From assembly GCA_963920635.1 (NCBI GenBank), contig OY987308.1, forward strand, positions 6,390,225 to 6,454,224: 64,000 nt of DNA. Reading direction: 5' to 3'. The notes beneath the pieces are model-generated. The model did no database searches, was not told the origin of the DNA, and saw only the letters and a program-made list of their open reading frames with translations. The DNA is from Pseudeuparius sepicola. Lineage: Eukaryota > Arthropoda > Insecta > Coleoptera > Anthribidae. Of this stretch, positions 19,960 to 28,137 are shown piece after piece. A program made the translations under genes and the position numbers. How positions within the stretch are numbered: position 1 is the first letter of the stretch; each line of letters begins with the position of its first letter.

Positions 19960-21190
19960 CTACAGGTATCACACTATAATCAAGTCCACGCCCTTAACCG
20001 GAGGTATCTTCCATCTGATATTATAATTCAGCACCTGCATAAATATTATAATACCAAAAATAATCCCGTGTCCTACGAAACTTACAGAAAAATAATGAAA
20101 GAAAATATGGGATTTTCTACGCATACACAGGATGATTGTGGATAATGTTCAATCACTAAAAAATTTTTTTAACGAATCGGAAAGTATCTGTAATCCTTGT
20201 GAAAAATATAAACTACACAAAAAGCGCTACACAGTTGTTAGAAAAATGTATGATGAAGACGTCACTGACAACAGTGACAAAGTCACAGAAGTGTATTAAA
20301 AATTCTTCCTTCATCAGTAGGCTCGTTGTATTCCATAAAACATTCGCTAACTTAAAATAAAAGAAATAATTAAATTTAATCTTTGGACTGAAGCAATAAT
20401 GGGAAGAAATGCTCCAGATGTTGCGTCAGCGTACTATAACGTCATTACCAAATTCGATGCTGACAAAACATGTAACAATTCAACAATAAGGTTTGTAACA
20501 GATTTTTCTGTAAATTCCAAGAAACCCGTTACAACGTTTTATTTCAATCCAGACAGGATTCTTTGGGTCGACAATTGCTCGGCTCAAAACAAAAACTGGA
20601 TTTTATTTATTGCTTGTCTAACTTTTGTTAATAAAATTTGGGGAACTGAGTTGTAACGTTTAAATATTTTGAGCCGGGCCACAGTTTCGTGAAACCATTT
20701 ATGGTCAAATTGGACGAAAATGGAATAAAGCCAAGGAAATGTTATATTTTGAGGACATAGAAAACTTAATAAACAATCAAATAAAAAAAATGTAGTATTA
20801 TTACTCATGCCTTAGATCAGATGATTTTAGATGTTTTGAAAATGGATGTTTACACAGGAAAAAATATAATAGTACCATACCAAAACTAGTTGATATTAAG
20901 TGTGCCCAGTTTAGAAAGTGGTCACGAAAACTTTATTATAATGACCTTAAAGAATCTGACTTTAAAGAAGCGTGTATTTTAAAGCTGAAATTTAAACTAG
21001 AACTAGAGGTGTCAACGCAAAAAAGAAAGACGTTATTGTTAAAGACTTGTTACCATATATACCAGAAAGCGAATTTTTTTGGCAAGATTTGCCCAGTTCA
21101 GAAGGGAATGACGATTTAGGAAAATCATGTACTGAATTTTAGATTATTTTGATTCACCTAAAAAAATTTCTTACTTTAAGTTTTTATTCT
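19960..21190 (+). pseudogene. Decayed DUF7869-like copy C
   Basis: The pieces in order are: HALNRRYLPSDIIIQHLHKYY and NNPVSYETYRKIMKENMGF (about 19990-20115); an open 85-codon piece at 20399-20656 with the signature WVDNCSAQNKN (the family's DSCGGQNKN-type motif) after FYFNPDRI; a FEPGHSFVKP segment near 20670 after a stop; and the tail PYQN...VPSLESGHENFII. The 3' end (TTTAGATTATTTTG...TTTTTATTCTAG) matches copy A. Several stops and shifts. Confidence 0.5.
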
Positions 21191-21674
21191 AGTTTCTTTT
21201 TAGTTTAATCAATTCAAATTGGAATTTTATTTTCTTCTTCTTTGTTTGGTTGTTTATTTATATATGTTCCTTTTAAAATTTCCATAACAAGTAATAAATA
21301 TGTTTAACTTCGTTACATTTACAGTTTAATATAAAAGTTTTTTCATTTGGTCCACTTACTATTTAATATTTTTTGTTAGTCAAAAAGTGGCAGGGAAGAG
21401 AGTAGCGCTACATACTAAGGGTGTCTTTTTACCACTTACTATATTTTTGTAAGTCAAAAAGAGCAGCAAAGATAGTAACTATGGGTTTACTCTCGAATTA
21501 ACGATATTAGTAACTCTAAAATTTCGAATATCTCTTTTATTTCTAGAGTAAGCCAATTTTTAATGCAAATTCAGAAATATATAAAAAAATCAGATTTGTT
21601 AAATTTTAAACGCTTGTACTGGAAAATAGTAAAATTTTGAGTTACTAAGTTTTACTATTACACGACAGATTGGT

Positions 21675-21970
21675 ACAATGGCAAAGAAAAACCTTTGTAA
21701 ACACAAAAAAATGCAAGTTCGTGCGGTTGGCCAAAATATTGTTATGGTTCATAATTGCACATGTTTGACACCTGACGAGTAATAGATGCAATTATTTACT
21801 AATATTTGGGCGAATTAGATTATGAAGGCAAAAATTTTGCAAAATAGATGCCACGAAGATAAATCAGGCAGTGAGGAAGCTAAAAAGGACTTGGGAAAAT
21901 CTGATCCAGAAATATTTCATAGTGTTCGTATTTACGGCGTGGCTACACGTCTAACAAAAGTAGAACGCTA
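21675..21970 (+). pseudogene. Possible N-terminal remnant of a DUF7869-like gene
   Basis: ATGGCAAAGAAAAACC opens a short frame, MAKKNLCKHKKMQV...HNCTCLTPDE. A continuation in other frames reads like MQLFTNIW and DYEGKNFAK. Cys-rich starts followed by a helical F-x-x-x-W segment are seen at the N-terminus of this family. It is weak, and no downstream exon can be joined. Confidence 0.3.
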
Positions 21971-22560
21971 AGAGACCTACTCGTCTGCACAACAAACGCT
22001 ACCAAGGCGAAGGAGATATTAGACCTATCGGTCGCGGAAGGCCGAGCTGTGTAGTTGAGCGTGGTGTGTGCTGTGCTGAGACTTGACGTCACCAGTAAAG
22101 CGAAAGCGACTAAACCTACTTATTTGGCGTATTTGTAGAAGAAATAGTAGCGTTGACATGTAGTGGAAATACTGCGTCTCGCATTTTGGTAGCACCTAGG
22201 CGAATCTAGGGGTCAATTTTCTGTACCTATACTCAGTAATATCCTAAAGCAGATGTTAAAGGACGGAAAAGTACCAACAAAGAAAGCCCCTAGGGGCAGA
22301 GGAAGACCACCGGCACGGACCTTTACCATTTACCGCTCTACAAGTTCGACAAGTTTGAGCAGCGATACCAGTAGTTAAGCAAAGCGGGCATCAGGACAGT
22401 GACGTCACGGCCTCGGCCGCTACGTGGCAGATGTTTATTTCCGACAGGTGAGGACTTGCATTTTGACCTGGCGTGACCCCCGGGAGGTTATTAACCTTTT
22501 CCGACAGGTGCGGACTTGCATTTTGACCTGACGTAACCCCGGACGGGACTTGACCTCGAT
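21970..22560. other. Gene-free region with a tandem duplication at the left edge of the viral element
   Basis: No gene is seen. Locally it is GC-richer than the surroundings. A unit containing CCGACAGGTG(A/C)GGACTTGC and ATTTTGACCTG is duplicated at 22440-22470 and 22500-22530 (60-bp period), and the AGGTTATTAA motif follows each. The left inverted repeat of the Maverick element is not recognisable here. Confidence 0.5.
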
Positions 22561-22618
22561 AGGTTATTAAGAATTGTTATGACATGTTCAGCTCCCCCTC
22601 TCTACCACTAGGTTAGGA

Positions 22619-22653
22619 TATAAGGTGGTCCGTTCTAGCTGGAGAACTCAGTT
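22619..22653 (+). promoter_or_regulatory. TATA plus TCAGTT initiator for the OB-like gene
   Basis: TATAAG starts at 22619 and the arthropod initiator TCAGTT lies at 22648-22653 with A at 22650, 31 bp downstream. The first ATG after it is 22673, which decides the start of that gene. Confidence 0.75.
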
Positions 22654-22672
22654 TAGTTTGAAAGCAGACAAC

Positions 22673-22984
22673 ATGGATCTACAAGCAATCAACAAGTTGA
22701 CGTGCCTCAATCGGAAATCCAGCATCAAGTTGGCGGAATTACCGCAAGATTTGCCATTGAAAATATATTCAGGCAAGCTGGTGAAGACAAAATTCGGGGA
22801 ATGCGTCTTACTGGAATTGGAGGAGAATGTTGTATTCCTACCGCAGAGAGTCACGGTAGCATTCAAGCCACACTTGGAGGATTTCTCATTTGAAAGATAT
22901 TCCCTCGTGTTTAAGGGACAACTCAACACTGGAAAACTTCACCCGGGAAATCAGTTTGAGATTGTAGAAAATAAAAATATTTAA
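22673..22984 (+). CDS. Small conserved Maverick protein, OB-like, left copy
   Basis: A 103-residue protein starts at ATG 22673 (an upstream in-frame ATG at 22625 lies before the predicted transcription start). The core reads LKIYSGKLVKTKFGECVLLELEENVVFLPQRVT, predicted as five short beta strands, followed by a helix and more strands. A second member of the same family is encoded on the minus strand at 31739-32056. I recall such proteins in many insect Mavericks. The beta pattern with TKFG and FLP(Q/R)R suggests an OB fold, so single-stranded DNA binding is a reasonable but unproven guess. Intact. Confidence 0.65.
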   Translation: MDLQAINKLTCLNRKSSIKLAELPQDLPLKIYSGKLVKTKFGECVLLELEENVVFLPQRVTVAFKPHLEDFSFERYSLVFKGQLNTGKLHPGNQFEIVENKNI

Positions 22985-23061
22985 ACGAAAAAAAATTTTT
23001 TTAATTATCCAACCTAAACCAACTAATATGATAAATATTAATAATAGGAACTACAGGAAAA

Positions 23062-23098
23062 TATAAATACATGATATTTATAGAGAATCGACTTCAGT
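23062..23098 (+). promoter_or_regulatory. TATA plus TCAGT initiator for the PLA2 gene
   Basis: TATAAATA at 23062-23069, TCAGT at 23094-23098 (A at 23096, 34 bp away), and the ATG at 23102 only six bases after the start site. Confidence 0.7.
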
Positions 23099-23101
23099 CT
23101 A

Positions 23102-23500
23102 ATGTTATCATTCACTGGAGAAGGGTTATTTAACTCGTTAATAAATAAATTACCAATTGAGTTCCACATTCCCGGATATCAATATTGTGGACCTGGTACT
23201 AGACTAGAAAAAAGATTAGCAAGGGGTGACAGTGGAATTAATAGATTAGATACTTTATGTAAAAAACACGATATATTCTACTCAAAAACCGGGTTGCTGG
23301 AAGATCGACATAAAGCTGACTTGGAATTGGAAAATCAAGCTTGGGAAAGAGTTAAAAGCAAAAACGCAAAATTAAGTGAAAAAGCTGCTGCTTGGTTTGT
23401 AACAACGGCAATGAAAGCTAAACGGAAGTTAGGTATGGGTCTAAAAAAGCGTCCCAATTCATTCAGGCGAGATATAGTACGAAAAGTTGAAAATCGTTGA
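23102..23500 (+). CDS. Parvovirus-type phospholipase A2 domain protein
   Basis: A 132-residue protein. Residues 25-33 (GYQYCGPGT) form the calcium-binding loop with the YxGxG pattern. CKKHDIFY (53-60) carries the catalytic His56-Asp57 pair, and KADLELEN (71-78) supplies the second Asp. The remainder is a basic helical tail (KAKRKLGMGLKKRP). The domain is the one found in parvovirus VP1 and in adintovirus virions, where it helps the particle cross endosomal membranes. All key residues are present and the frame is open. The stop overlaps the start of the next frame. Confidence 0.85.
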   Translation: MLSFTGEGLFNSLINKLPIEFHIPGYQYCGPGTRLEKRLARGDSGINRLDTLCKKHDIFYSKTGLLEDRHKADLELENQAWERVKSKNAKLSEKAAAWFVTTAMKAKRKLGMGLKKRPNSFRRDIVRKVENR

Positions 23501-24273
23501 AAAAATCATTTAACAACAATCAGCTGAATAACGTTAACAATATTAAAAATACAACATTAGCTGCCATCAAAGCTGCACGACTAGCTGTTAAAAGAGTGGG
23601 AGGAAAAAGAAAGGTGCGAATACCAAGAATTATCCCATTTCAGCACAAAACCGGTGGGTTTCTACCGTTGATTCCAATCCTAGCTCCATTGGGAGGTCTT
23701 GGATCGGTAGCTGGAGGTGCTAGTGCTGTTGCTAAAACTATAATCGATGCCAAAAATGCTCAAAAAAAGATGGTTGAAGAAAAACGACATAATCGAGCAA
23801 TAGAAGCTATTGGAAAAAAAGGATCAGGTCTTTATATGCGAAAAAATAATCGTGGTGGATTTGGTTTGTTTTTTTTTTTCAAAAAAAACTTAGTTCAAAA
23901 ACTTCCTCTAAAGCTTCCTAATAGACCATTAACTGATGTTGACCTAAATAAATTTGCTAGAAAAATAAAAGTGCCGCAGTTTAAAGGTATATTTATGAGA
24001 GACACGCTTCCAAAAACAAAACCAAATGCAAATGAGTCTGCAATTATAAATTTAGATATTCAAAGCAATAAGGGAACACACTGGGTAGCATATATAAAAA
24101 AGAATAATTTTGTACAGTATTTTGATAGTTTTGGTAACTTAAAACCACCTATAGAACTTATTCGTTACTTAGGTAAGGGGGTTAAGATTTTATACAACGA
24201 GTCCTATCAAAAATTTAATGAAATAAATTGTGGTCACCTGTGCCTCGCATTTCTCTATAAAAAGCAGAGGTAA
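23497..24273 (+). CDS. Core-peptide-like region fused to an adenain-like cysteine protease
   Basis: An open frame of 258 codons. The first half is basic then Gly/Ala-rich (GGKRKVRIPRIIPF, ILAPLGGLGSVAGGASAVAK) and ends KKGSGLYMRKNNRGGFGLF, like small core or membrane-lytic virion peptides. The second half is the protease: PLTDVDLNKFARKIKVPQF, then THWVAYI (catalytic His), QYFDSFG (Asp) and NCGHLCLAF (Cys). It would cleave capsid precursors. The frame has no ATG until codon 92 (23770) and opens at the PLA2 stop, so translation needs a shift from the PLA2 frame, an upstream splice or an internal start. A 13-T run near 23867 is a weak point. Confidence 0.75.
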   Translation: MKKSFNNNQLNNVNNIKNTTLAAIKAARLAVKRVGGKRKVRIPRIIPFQHKTGGFLPLIPILAPLGGLGSVAGGASAVAKTIIDAKNAQKKMVEEKRHNRAIEAIGKKGSGLYMRKNNRGGFGLFFFFKKNLVQKLPLKLPNRPLTDVDLNKFARKIKVPQFKGIFMRDTLPKTKPNANESAIINLDIQSNKGTHWVAYIKKNNFVQYFDSFGNLKPPIELIRYLGKGVKILYNESYQKFNEINCGHLCLAFLYKKQR

Positions 24274-24291
24274 GCTTAGAGTCAACTCAGT
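24256..24291 (+). promoter_or_regulatory. TATA plus TCAGT initiator for the minor capsid gene
   Basis: TATAAAAAGC at 24256 lies inside the end of the protease gene. TCAGT at 24287-24291 has A at 24289, 33 bp from the TATA box, and the ATG is at 24293. The transcript would have a four-base leader. Confidence 0.75.
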
Positions 24292-24292
24292 C

Positions 24293-25000
24293 ATGTCACT
24301 GATATTCACCCTACATGGTTTCACTTCAACGCTAAGTATTGACTTTAATAATACAATATATTTAGATTCTGATGTTCAGTATGGTCTAGCATTGTTAGGA
24401 TTTCATTCATACAATACTATTCCGAATATTGAGGCGCCTAATAACAAATTTTATGTTTTCAATGAAAACAATGAACGAAAACTTATAGAAATTCCTACTG
24501 GGTCATATGAAATTAGTGCTATAGAAAGACAAATATTGAAATCTTTGAAAAAGTTAGATAACAATCCAAATATATTTTCATTGAAAGCTAACAATAGTAC
24601 GCTTCAGTGTGAAATTTATAGTGATCAATACACCATTGATTTTCAGCAGGATTCAATAGGAAAATTGTTAGGTTTCTCTAACCGCTTACTACAATCAAAG
24701 AAACTTCACATATCAGATTTACCTGTAAGCATTGTTAAAGTTAGAACGATTCATATAGATAGTAATATAACGGCTGGAGCATACTATAATAATAAACCAT
24801 CGCATACTATTTACGAATTTGCTGTGGGGACCGACCCCGGTTACGCGATAGACGAAACTCCAAGAAATTTGCTATACGTACCCGTTACCAAGCGTGAAAT
24901 TAATAATTTATCATTATCAATTTTTGATCAAAATTCCCACTTGGTAAATTTCAGAGGTGAAGAAATAATTGTAAGATTAGAATTAAAAAAGTTTTTATAA
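24293..25000 (+). CDS. Penton-like minor capsid protein (single jelly roll)
   Basis: A 235-residue protein from ATG 24293 (MSLIFTLHG), chosen because a TATA/initiator pair sits just upstream of it. It is beta-rich: TSTLSIDFNNTIYLD, YGLALLGFHSYNTIPNI, then a helical insert (ISAIERQILKSLKKL) and FQQDSIGKLLGFSNRLL, ending with LVNFRGEEIIVRLELK. This matches the minor capsid (penton) proteins of insect Mavericks, which sit at the vertices. Position between protease and major capsid supports it. Intact. Confidence 0.75.
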   Translation: MSLIFTLHGFTSTLSIDFNNTIYLDSDVQYGLALLGFHSYNTIPNIEAPNNKFYVFNENNERKLIEIPTGSYEISAIERQILKSLKKLDNNPNIFSLKANNSTLQCEIYSDQYTIDFQQDSIGKLLGFSNRLLQSKKLHISDLPVSIVKVRTIHIDSNITAGAYYNNKPSHTIYEFAVGTDPGYAIDETPRNLLYVPVTKREINNLSLSIFDQNSHLVNFRGEEIIVRLELKKFL

Positions 25001-25001
25001 A

Positions 25002-25214
25002 ATGGGTCTAGTTTTTGATGACGCTAGATATCAACCGTATAAAAGGAGATCACAATATTCTCAAAAATCACTCCCTCAAAGGTCTCATAAGTGTGAACCT
25101 CGTGAGAAGAATCTTATACCTACACCTGAAAATCTAAAGTTTTTAAAATCTCTTGGGTACGATGTCGTTAACACCTCAAGTGTTCGACGTGTATCGCTCA
25201 CCAAAATTCGATGA
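25002..25214 (+). CDS. Short conserved virion-module protein
   Basis: A 70-residue frame starts one base after the minor capsid stop and overlaps the major capsid start. It is basic and Ser/Gln-rich, and ends in LIPTPENLKFLKSLGYDV. A C-terminal motif of the form T-x-E-N-x-x-F-L-x-S-L-G is something I remember from the same place in other insect Mavericks, so it is probably a real small protein. No function known. The major capsid promoter lies inside it. Confidence 0.5.
   Translation: MGLVFDDARYQPYKRRSQYSQKSLPQRSHKCEPREKNLIPTPENLKFLKSLGYDVVNTSSVRRVSLTKIR
25038..25072 (+). promoter_or_regulatory. TATA plus TCACT initiator for the major capsid gene
   Basis: TATAAAAGG at 25038-25046 and TCACT at 25068-25072 (A at 25070, 32 bp). 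The 92-base leader has no ATG before 25162, so the first start on that transcript is the capsid start. Confidence 0.6.
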
Positions 25215-26394
25215 ATCAATTCAACGATTGGAGACACGTACCTATTACCCATTTGTTAAGTCTTTTATGAATAATGATATAGTGGAAATAACTATCAATC
25301 AAGGTGATGCCTGGCTATTAATGTACGATGCCGCGATATTTATTAAAGGAAAAATAGAGAAAACAGGGGGAGCAGGTACTTTCAGCCTTGTCAATAATGG
25401 TGCTGCTTTTTTCTTTGAATCTATATCTTATGAACTGAATGGTAAAGAAATTGATGCTGTTAGAGATCCTGGTATCATGAGTTCAATTAGAGCATATTTG
25501 TGTTACACTCCTAATGATCATAAACATATGATGACTTCGAGTTGGACCTGTCCAGAAAAATTTTCTGTTTTGAATAAGGATGATTCGTTCAGCTTAAGAA
25601 TCCCTCTTAAGCACTTATTTGGTATTTTTAATGACTATCAATATGCTATTTGCGGTAAGCAAACCATAAGACTCATAAGATCTCGAAATGATGCCAACTG
25701 TTTGCTATTAAAAGAAACTCCAGGAATAATCCCAGAATTAACTGCAGAACTAACCATTAGCAGTATCGAGCTGAAGGTAAAGCATATTCAACCCAATGAC
25801 ATGATTAGACTGGATCTGTTGAAAGCAATCAAAAGCAATAAACCTATTTTAATTCCGTTTCGTAAATGGGAATTACACGAATTACCAAATCTCACCGAAA
25901 ATGCCACTAGAGAAATATGGTCGGTGAAAACATCTACAGCAGTCGAGAGTCCGAGATTTGCTATAGTTGGATTTCAGACAGATCGTAAAGAGAACTCAAA
26001 AGAAGATCCTACACAGTTCGATCGTATAGATATCTCGGACGTTAGGTTAATCTTAAACGGTAATTATTATCCATTTGAACGGTTAAGGCAAGATTTCAAT
26101 AAGGATTATGTAGAATCATACAATAATTATACTGATTTTCATCCAAGTTTTATGAATACTCGAGATAAGCGTCCTATTCTCAGTTACAAAGACTTTAAAG
26201 AACATGCAACTCTTTTTGTTATCGATTGTTCCAAAAGAAACGAGTCCGTAAAAACCAGCACGGTTGACGTAAAGTTAGATATCGAGAGCACCAAAGGATT
26301 TCCAGCTAAAACTAGAGTTTATTGTATTATTATTCATGATTGTATACTAGAATATTTACCGTTGAGCGAAACTGTTAGAAATATAATGATTTAA
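25162..26394 (+). CDS. Major capsid protein (double jelly roll, hexon-like)
   Basis: A 410-residue protein from ATG 25162. The N-terminus reads LTPQVFDVYRSPKFDESI. Two beta-rich halves follow: one around INQGDAWLLMYDAAIFIKGKI and AFFFESISYELNGKEID, the second around RFAIVGFQTDRKENS, DRIDISDVRLILNGNYYPF and PILSYKDFKEHATLFVIDCS, closing with TRVYCIIIHDCILEYLP. This arrangement and many of these segments are those of Maverick/adintovirus major capsid proteins, which build the icosahedral shell. Length is near the usual value for insect Mavericks. Intact, with no stop or shift. Confidence 0.85.
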   Translation: MSLTPQVFDVYRSPKFDESIQRLETRTYYPFVKSFMNNDIVEITINQGDAWLLMYDAAIFIKGKIEKTGGAGTFSLVNNGAAFFFESISYELNGKEIDAVRDPGIMSSIRAYLCYTPNDHKHMMTSSWTCPEKFSVLNKDDSFSLRIPLKHLFGIFNDYQYAICGKQTIRLIRSRNDANCLLLKETPGIIPELTAELTISSIELKVKHIQPNDMIRLDLLKAIKSNKPILIPFRKWELHELPNLTENATREIWSVKTSTAVESPRFAIVGFQTDRKENSKEDPTQFDRIDISDVRLILNGNYYPFERLRQDFNKDYVESYNNYTDFHPSFMNTRDKRPILSYKDFKEHATLFVIDCSKRNESVKTSTVDVKLDIESTKGFPAKTRVYCIIIHDCILEYLPLSETVRNIMI

Positions 26395-26433
26395 ATAACA
26401 AACCCCCTCTCCTTTGCTTAACTATCAATTGGA

Positions 26434-26467
26434 TATAAAAACGTATCGGTTAGTGAAGAAAACCATT
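26434..26467 (+). promoter_or_regulatory. TATA plus initiator for the 158-residue protein
   Basis: TATAAAAACG at 26434 and the pyrimidine-rich initiator CCATTC with A at 26464 (30 bp). ATG 26497 is the first start downstream. Confidence 0.55.
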
Positions 26468-26496
26468 CTCTGTAAAAGTATAGATAAAACGTAACC

Positions 26497-26973
26497 ATGA
26501 AAATTGCAGTTATTGACATTCAAGGCTTCATGGTGGAAAATGAATTCCATCCTAAAGAGCTGACAATTAAAATTAACGAACAAATATTACACGTATTATT
26601 AAAACTGTTCAGAGATTTTAATTCACTTAGTAAATTCGGTAAAAGACATGTTAGAAATCTTGAAAAAAATCGTTTAGGAATTAAATATTCCAGTGGATAT
26701 GTGGACTATAGTGAATTACCCAAAATAGTAGAAAATATTTTGTTCAACGTCAATTCAGTCTACGTTAAAGGTGATCAAAAGGCAAGATTTTTACGTAATG
26801 TTATCGACAAGAAAATAGTTGATGTTGGAGATCTTCAGAACAATTGGATTCAAGTACCAAAGTTTGAGAAGGAGATACCATCATGCTTGTGTCACACAGA
26901 ACATAAGAAATGGTTATGCAGTTTAAGTAATTGTGAAAAACTATATAGTTGGCTACAAACATTTTTACCATAA
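26497..26973 (+). CDS. Conserved Maverick-associated protein, function unknown
   Basis: A 158-residue protein starting MKIAVIDIQGFMVENEFHPKE. A beta strand ending in DIQGF, followed later by VKGDQKARFLRNVI and a C-terminal Cys/His cluster (CLCHTEHKKWLCSLSNCEKLYSWL), is a pattern I recall in proteins encoded next to Maverick capsid genes in insects. The opening resembles the first strand of RNase-H-like folds and the Cys/His residues could bind zinc, but neither is shown. It follows the major capsid gene by about 100 bp and has its own promoter. Intact. Confidence 0.5.
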   Translation: MKIAVIDIQGFMVENEFHPKELTIKINEQILHVLLKLFRDFNSLSKFGKRHVRNLEKNRLGIKYSSGYVDYSELPKIVENILFNVNSVYVKGDQKARFLRNVIDKKIVDVGDLQNNWIQVPKFEKEIPSCLCHTEHKKWLCSLSNCEKLYSWLQTFLP

Positions 26974-27073
26974 TATATTATGTTAGTTTAATCTGTAATG
27001 TAGTATAAAAATAATTAAATTTTTAATAATACTTAGTTGTTTATTTTAATTACCCCCTCCAAATACATATAGA

Positions 27074-27108
27074 TATAAATTACAAAATCTTAACAAATAT
27101 CCTACAGT
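27074..27108 (+). promoter_or_regulatory. TATA plus ACAGT initiator for the membrane protein gene
   Basis: TATAAATT at 27074 and CAGTTT with A at 27106 (32 bp), then ATG 27119 after a 13-base leader. Confidence 0.6.
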
Positions 27109-27118
27109 TTTATTCAAG

Positions 27119-27583
27119 ATGTTGTTAAAAGCAGAATACATTTTTTTGCATGCTATAATTAACAACGTGTTCTATATTTATAAACCAACCTATGTAGACG
27201 AATTTGCAATTTGTGTGGATAAACATCCTATAAAATGGATTCCTTTTATACCTGTACCTGATACTAAGGATATTGTAATGGTAAATCTACCTACAAGTTT
27301 TGCATACTACAAAATTAGAATGACATTTAAAAATCGAACAATTGCTGATACACAATGGTTAATCCATTGCTCAAAAATCTATAACAAAACTAATCTAACA
27401 TCTAATAATACACAAGGAACTCAGCAAGGATCTCAACGGTGTATGGGAGAAGTGAACCTGCTGTACATGATCTACTTTATAACAACATGTTCATCGTTAT
27501 TAGTCGTGAAATTGCTTATTAAACTTATTCAGAGAGTACTTAGTGAACGAAAATGGTATACAACAATATTAAGAAAAAACTAA
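27119..27583 (+). CDS. Predicted single-pass membrane protein of the viral element
   Basis: A 154-residue protein. The central part is a hydrophilic beta-rich domain with possible N-glycosylation sites (NRT, NKT, NLT). A hydrophobic segment at about 114-138 (LLYMIYFITTCSSLLVVKLLI) is followed by a basic tail. The N-terminal stretch YIFLHAIINNVFYIY is also hydrophobic and might be a signal. No family recognised. It has its own TATA/initiator pair. Intact; role in the virion envelope or host membrane is speculation. Confidence 0.45.
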   Translation: MLLKAEYIFLHAIINNVFYIYKPTYVDEFAICVDKHPIKWIPFIPVPDTKDIVMVNLPTSFAYYKIRMTFKNRTIADTQWLIHCSKIYNKTNLTSNNTQGTQQGSQRCMGEVNLLYMIYFITTCSSLLVVKLLIKLIQRVLSERKWYTTILRKN

Positions 27584-27774
27584 AATCAAAATCTGTCATT
27601 GTATCGTACGTATTAAATAAAAAGTTAAAAATATATCAAGTATTTCATTTACACCCTATCTATAATTTCTATAATCTGTTGCAGAGCAACATTTTTATCT
27701 TATTCAAGTTAGAAGAGCAAAGTATGATGATATTTATTGACGGTGGTTTTAGAGTATTAAACGCTAAAAAGTAG
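27553..27774 (+). CDS. Small basic ORF overlapping the membrane protein gene
   Basis: A 73-residue ATG frame overlaps the previous gene by 31 nt. It is Lys/Tyr/Phe-rich (MVYNNIKKKLKSKSV...IDGGFRVLNAKK). No family recognised. It could be chance in AT-rich DNA; kept because its start lies at the end of a real gene and its coding-like strand agrees with the neighbours. Confidence 0.25.
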   Translation: MVYNNIKKKLKSKSVIVSYVLNKKLKIYQVFHLHPIYNFYNLLQSNIFILFKLEEQSMMIFIDGGFRVLNAKK

Positions 27775-27783
27775 TATACTTAC

Positions 27784-28137
27784 CTGTAAAGTTATCTTTC
27801 ATGATTGTTTTAACACTATCTTTATACTTAGCACTTCTCAACATTTTTATGTTGCAATTTTTTGTAGTAGGTAAATTGGGAGAAAAATAAAAATTAATAA
27901 CATAAATTTGATGATACATGTATATTAAAATAAAAATTAAAACAAGAGTTAACATAAAAGTAAGACTAAAAATAGGAATACAGATTAAAATAAAAATAAA
28001 ATACAAATATAAACTAACTATATACAAATGTTAAGAAGTCATGTTAAGTCAAGTTACGTTAGTCAAGTTACGTTAAGTCAAGTCAATGCCTATTCTAAAG
28101 CAAAAAGAGGTAATGTGCAGTTGACCCGAGAACTAAG
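27784..28137. other. AT-rich spacer with short GTCAAGTTACGTTA repeats
   Basis: No gene. It is very AT-rich (runs of TAAAATAAAAA) up to 28030, then AAGTCAAGTTACGTTA-type motifs are repeated at 28040-28085. It separates plus-strand virion genes from the minus-strand gene that ends at 28138. Confidence 0.45.

Noticed and set aside
24996..25006. TATAAAATGG as a promoter for the 70-residue protein
   Set aside because: It overlaps the start codon itself and no initiator lies 30 bp downstream before a usable ATG.
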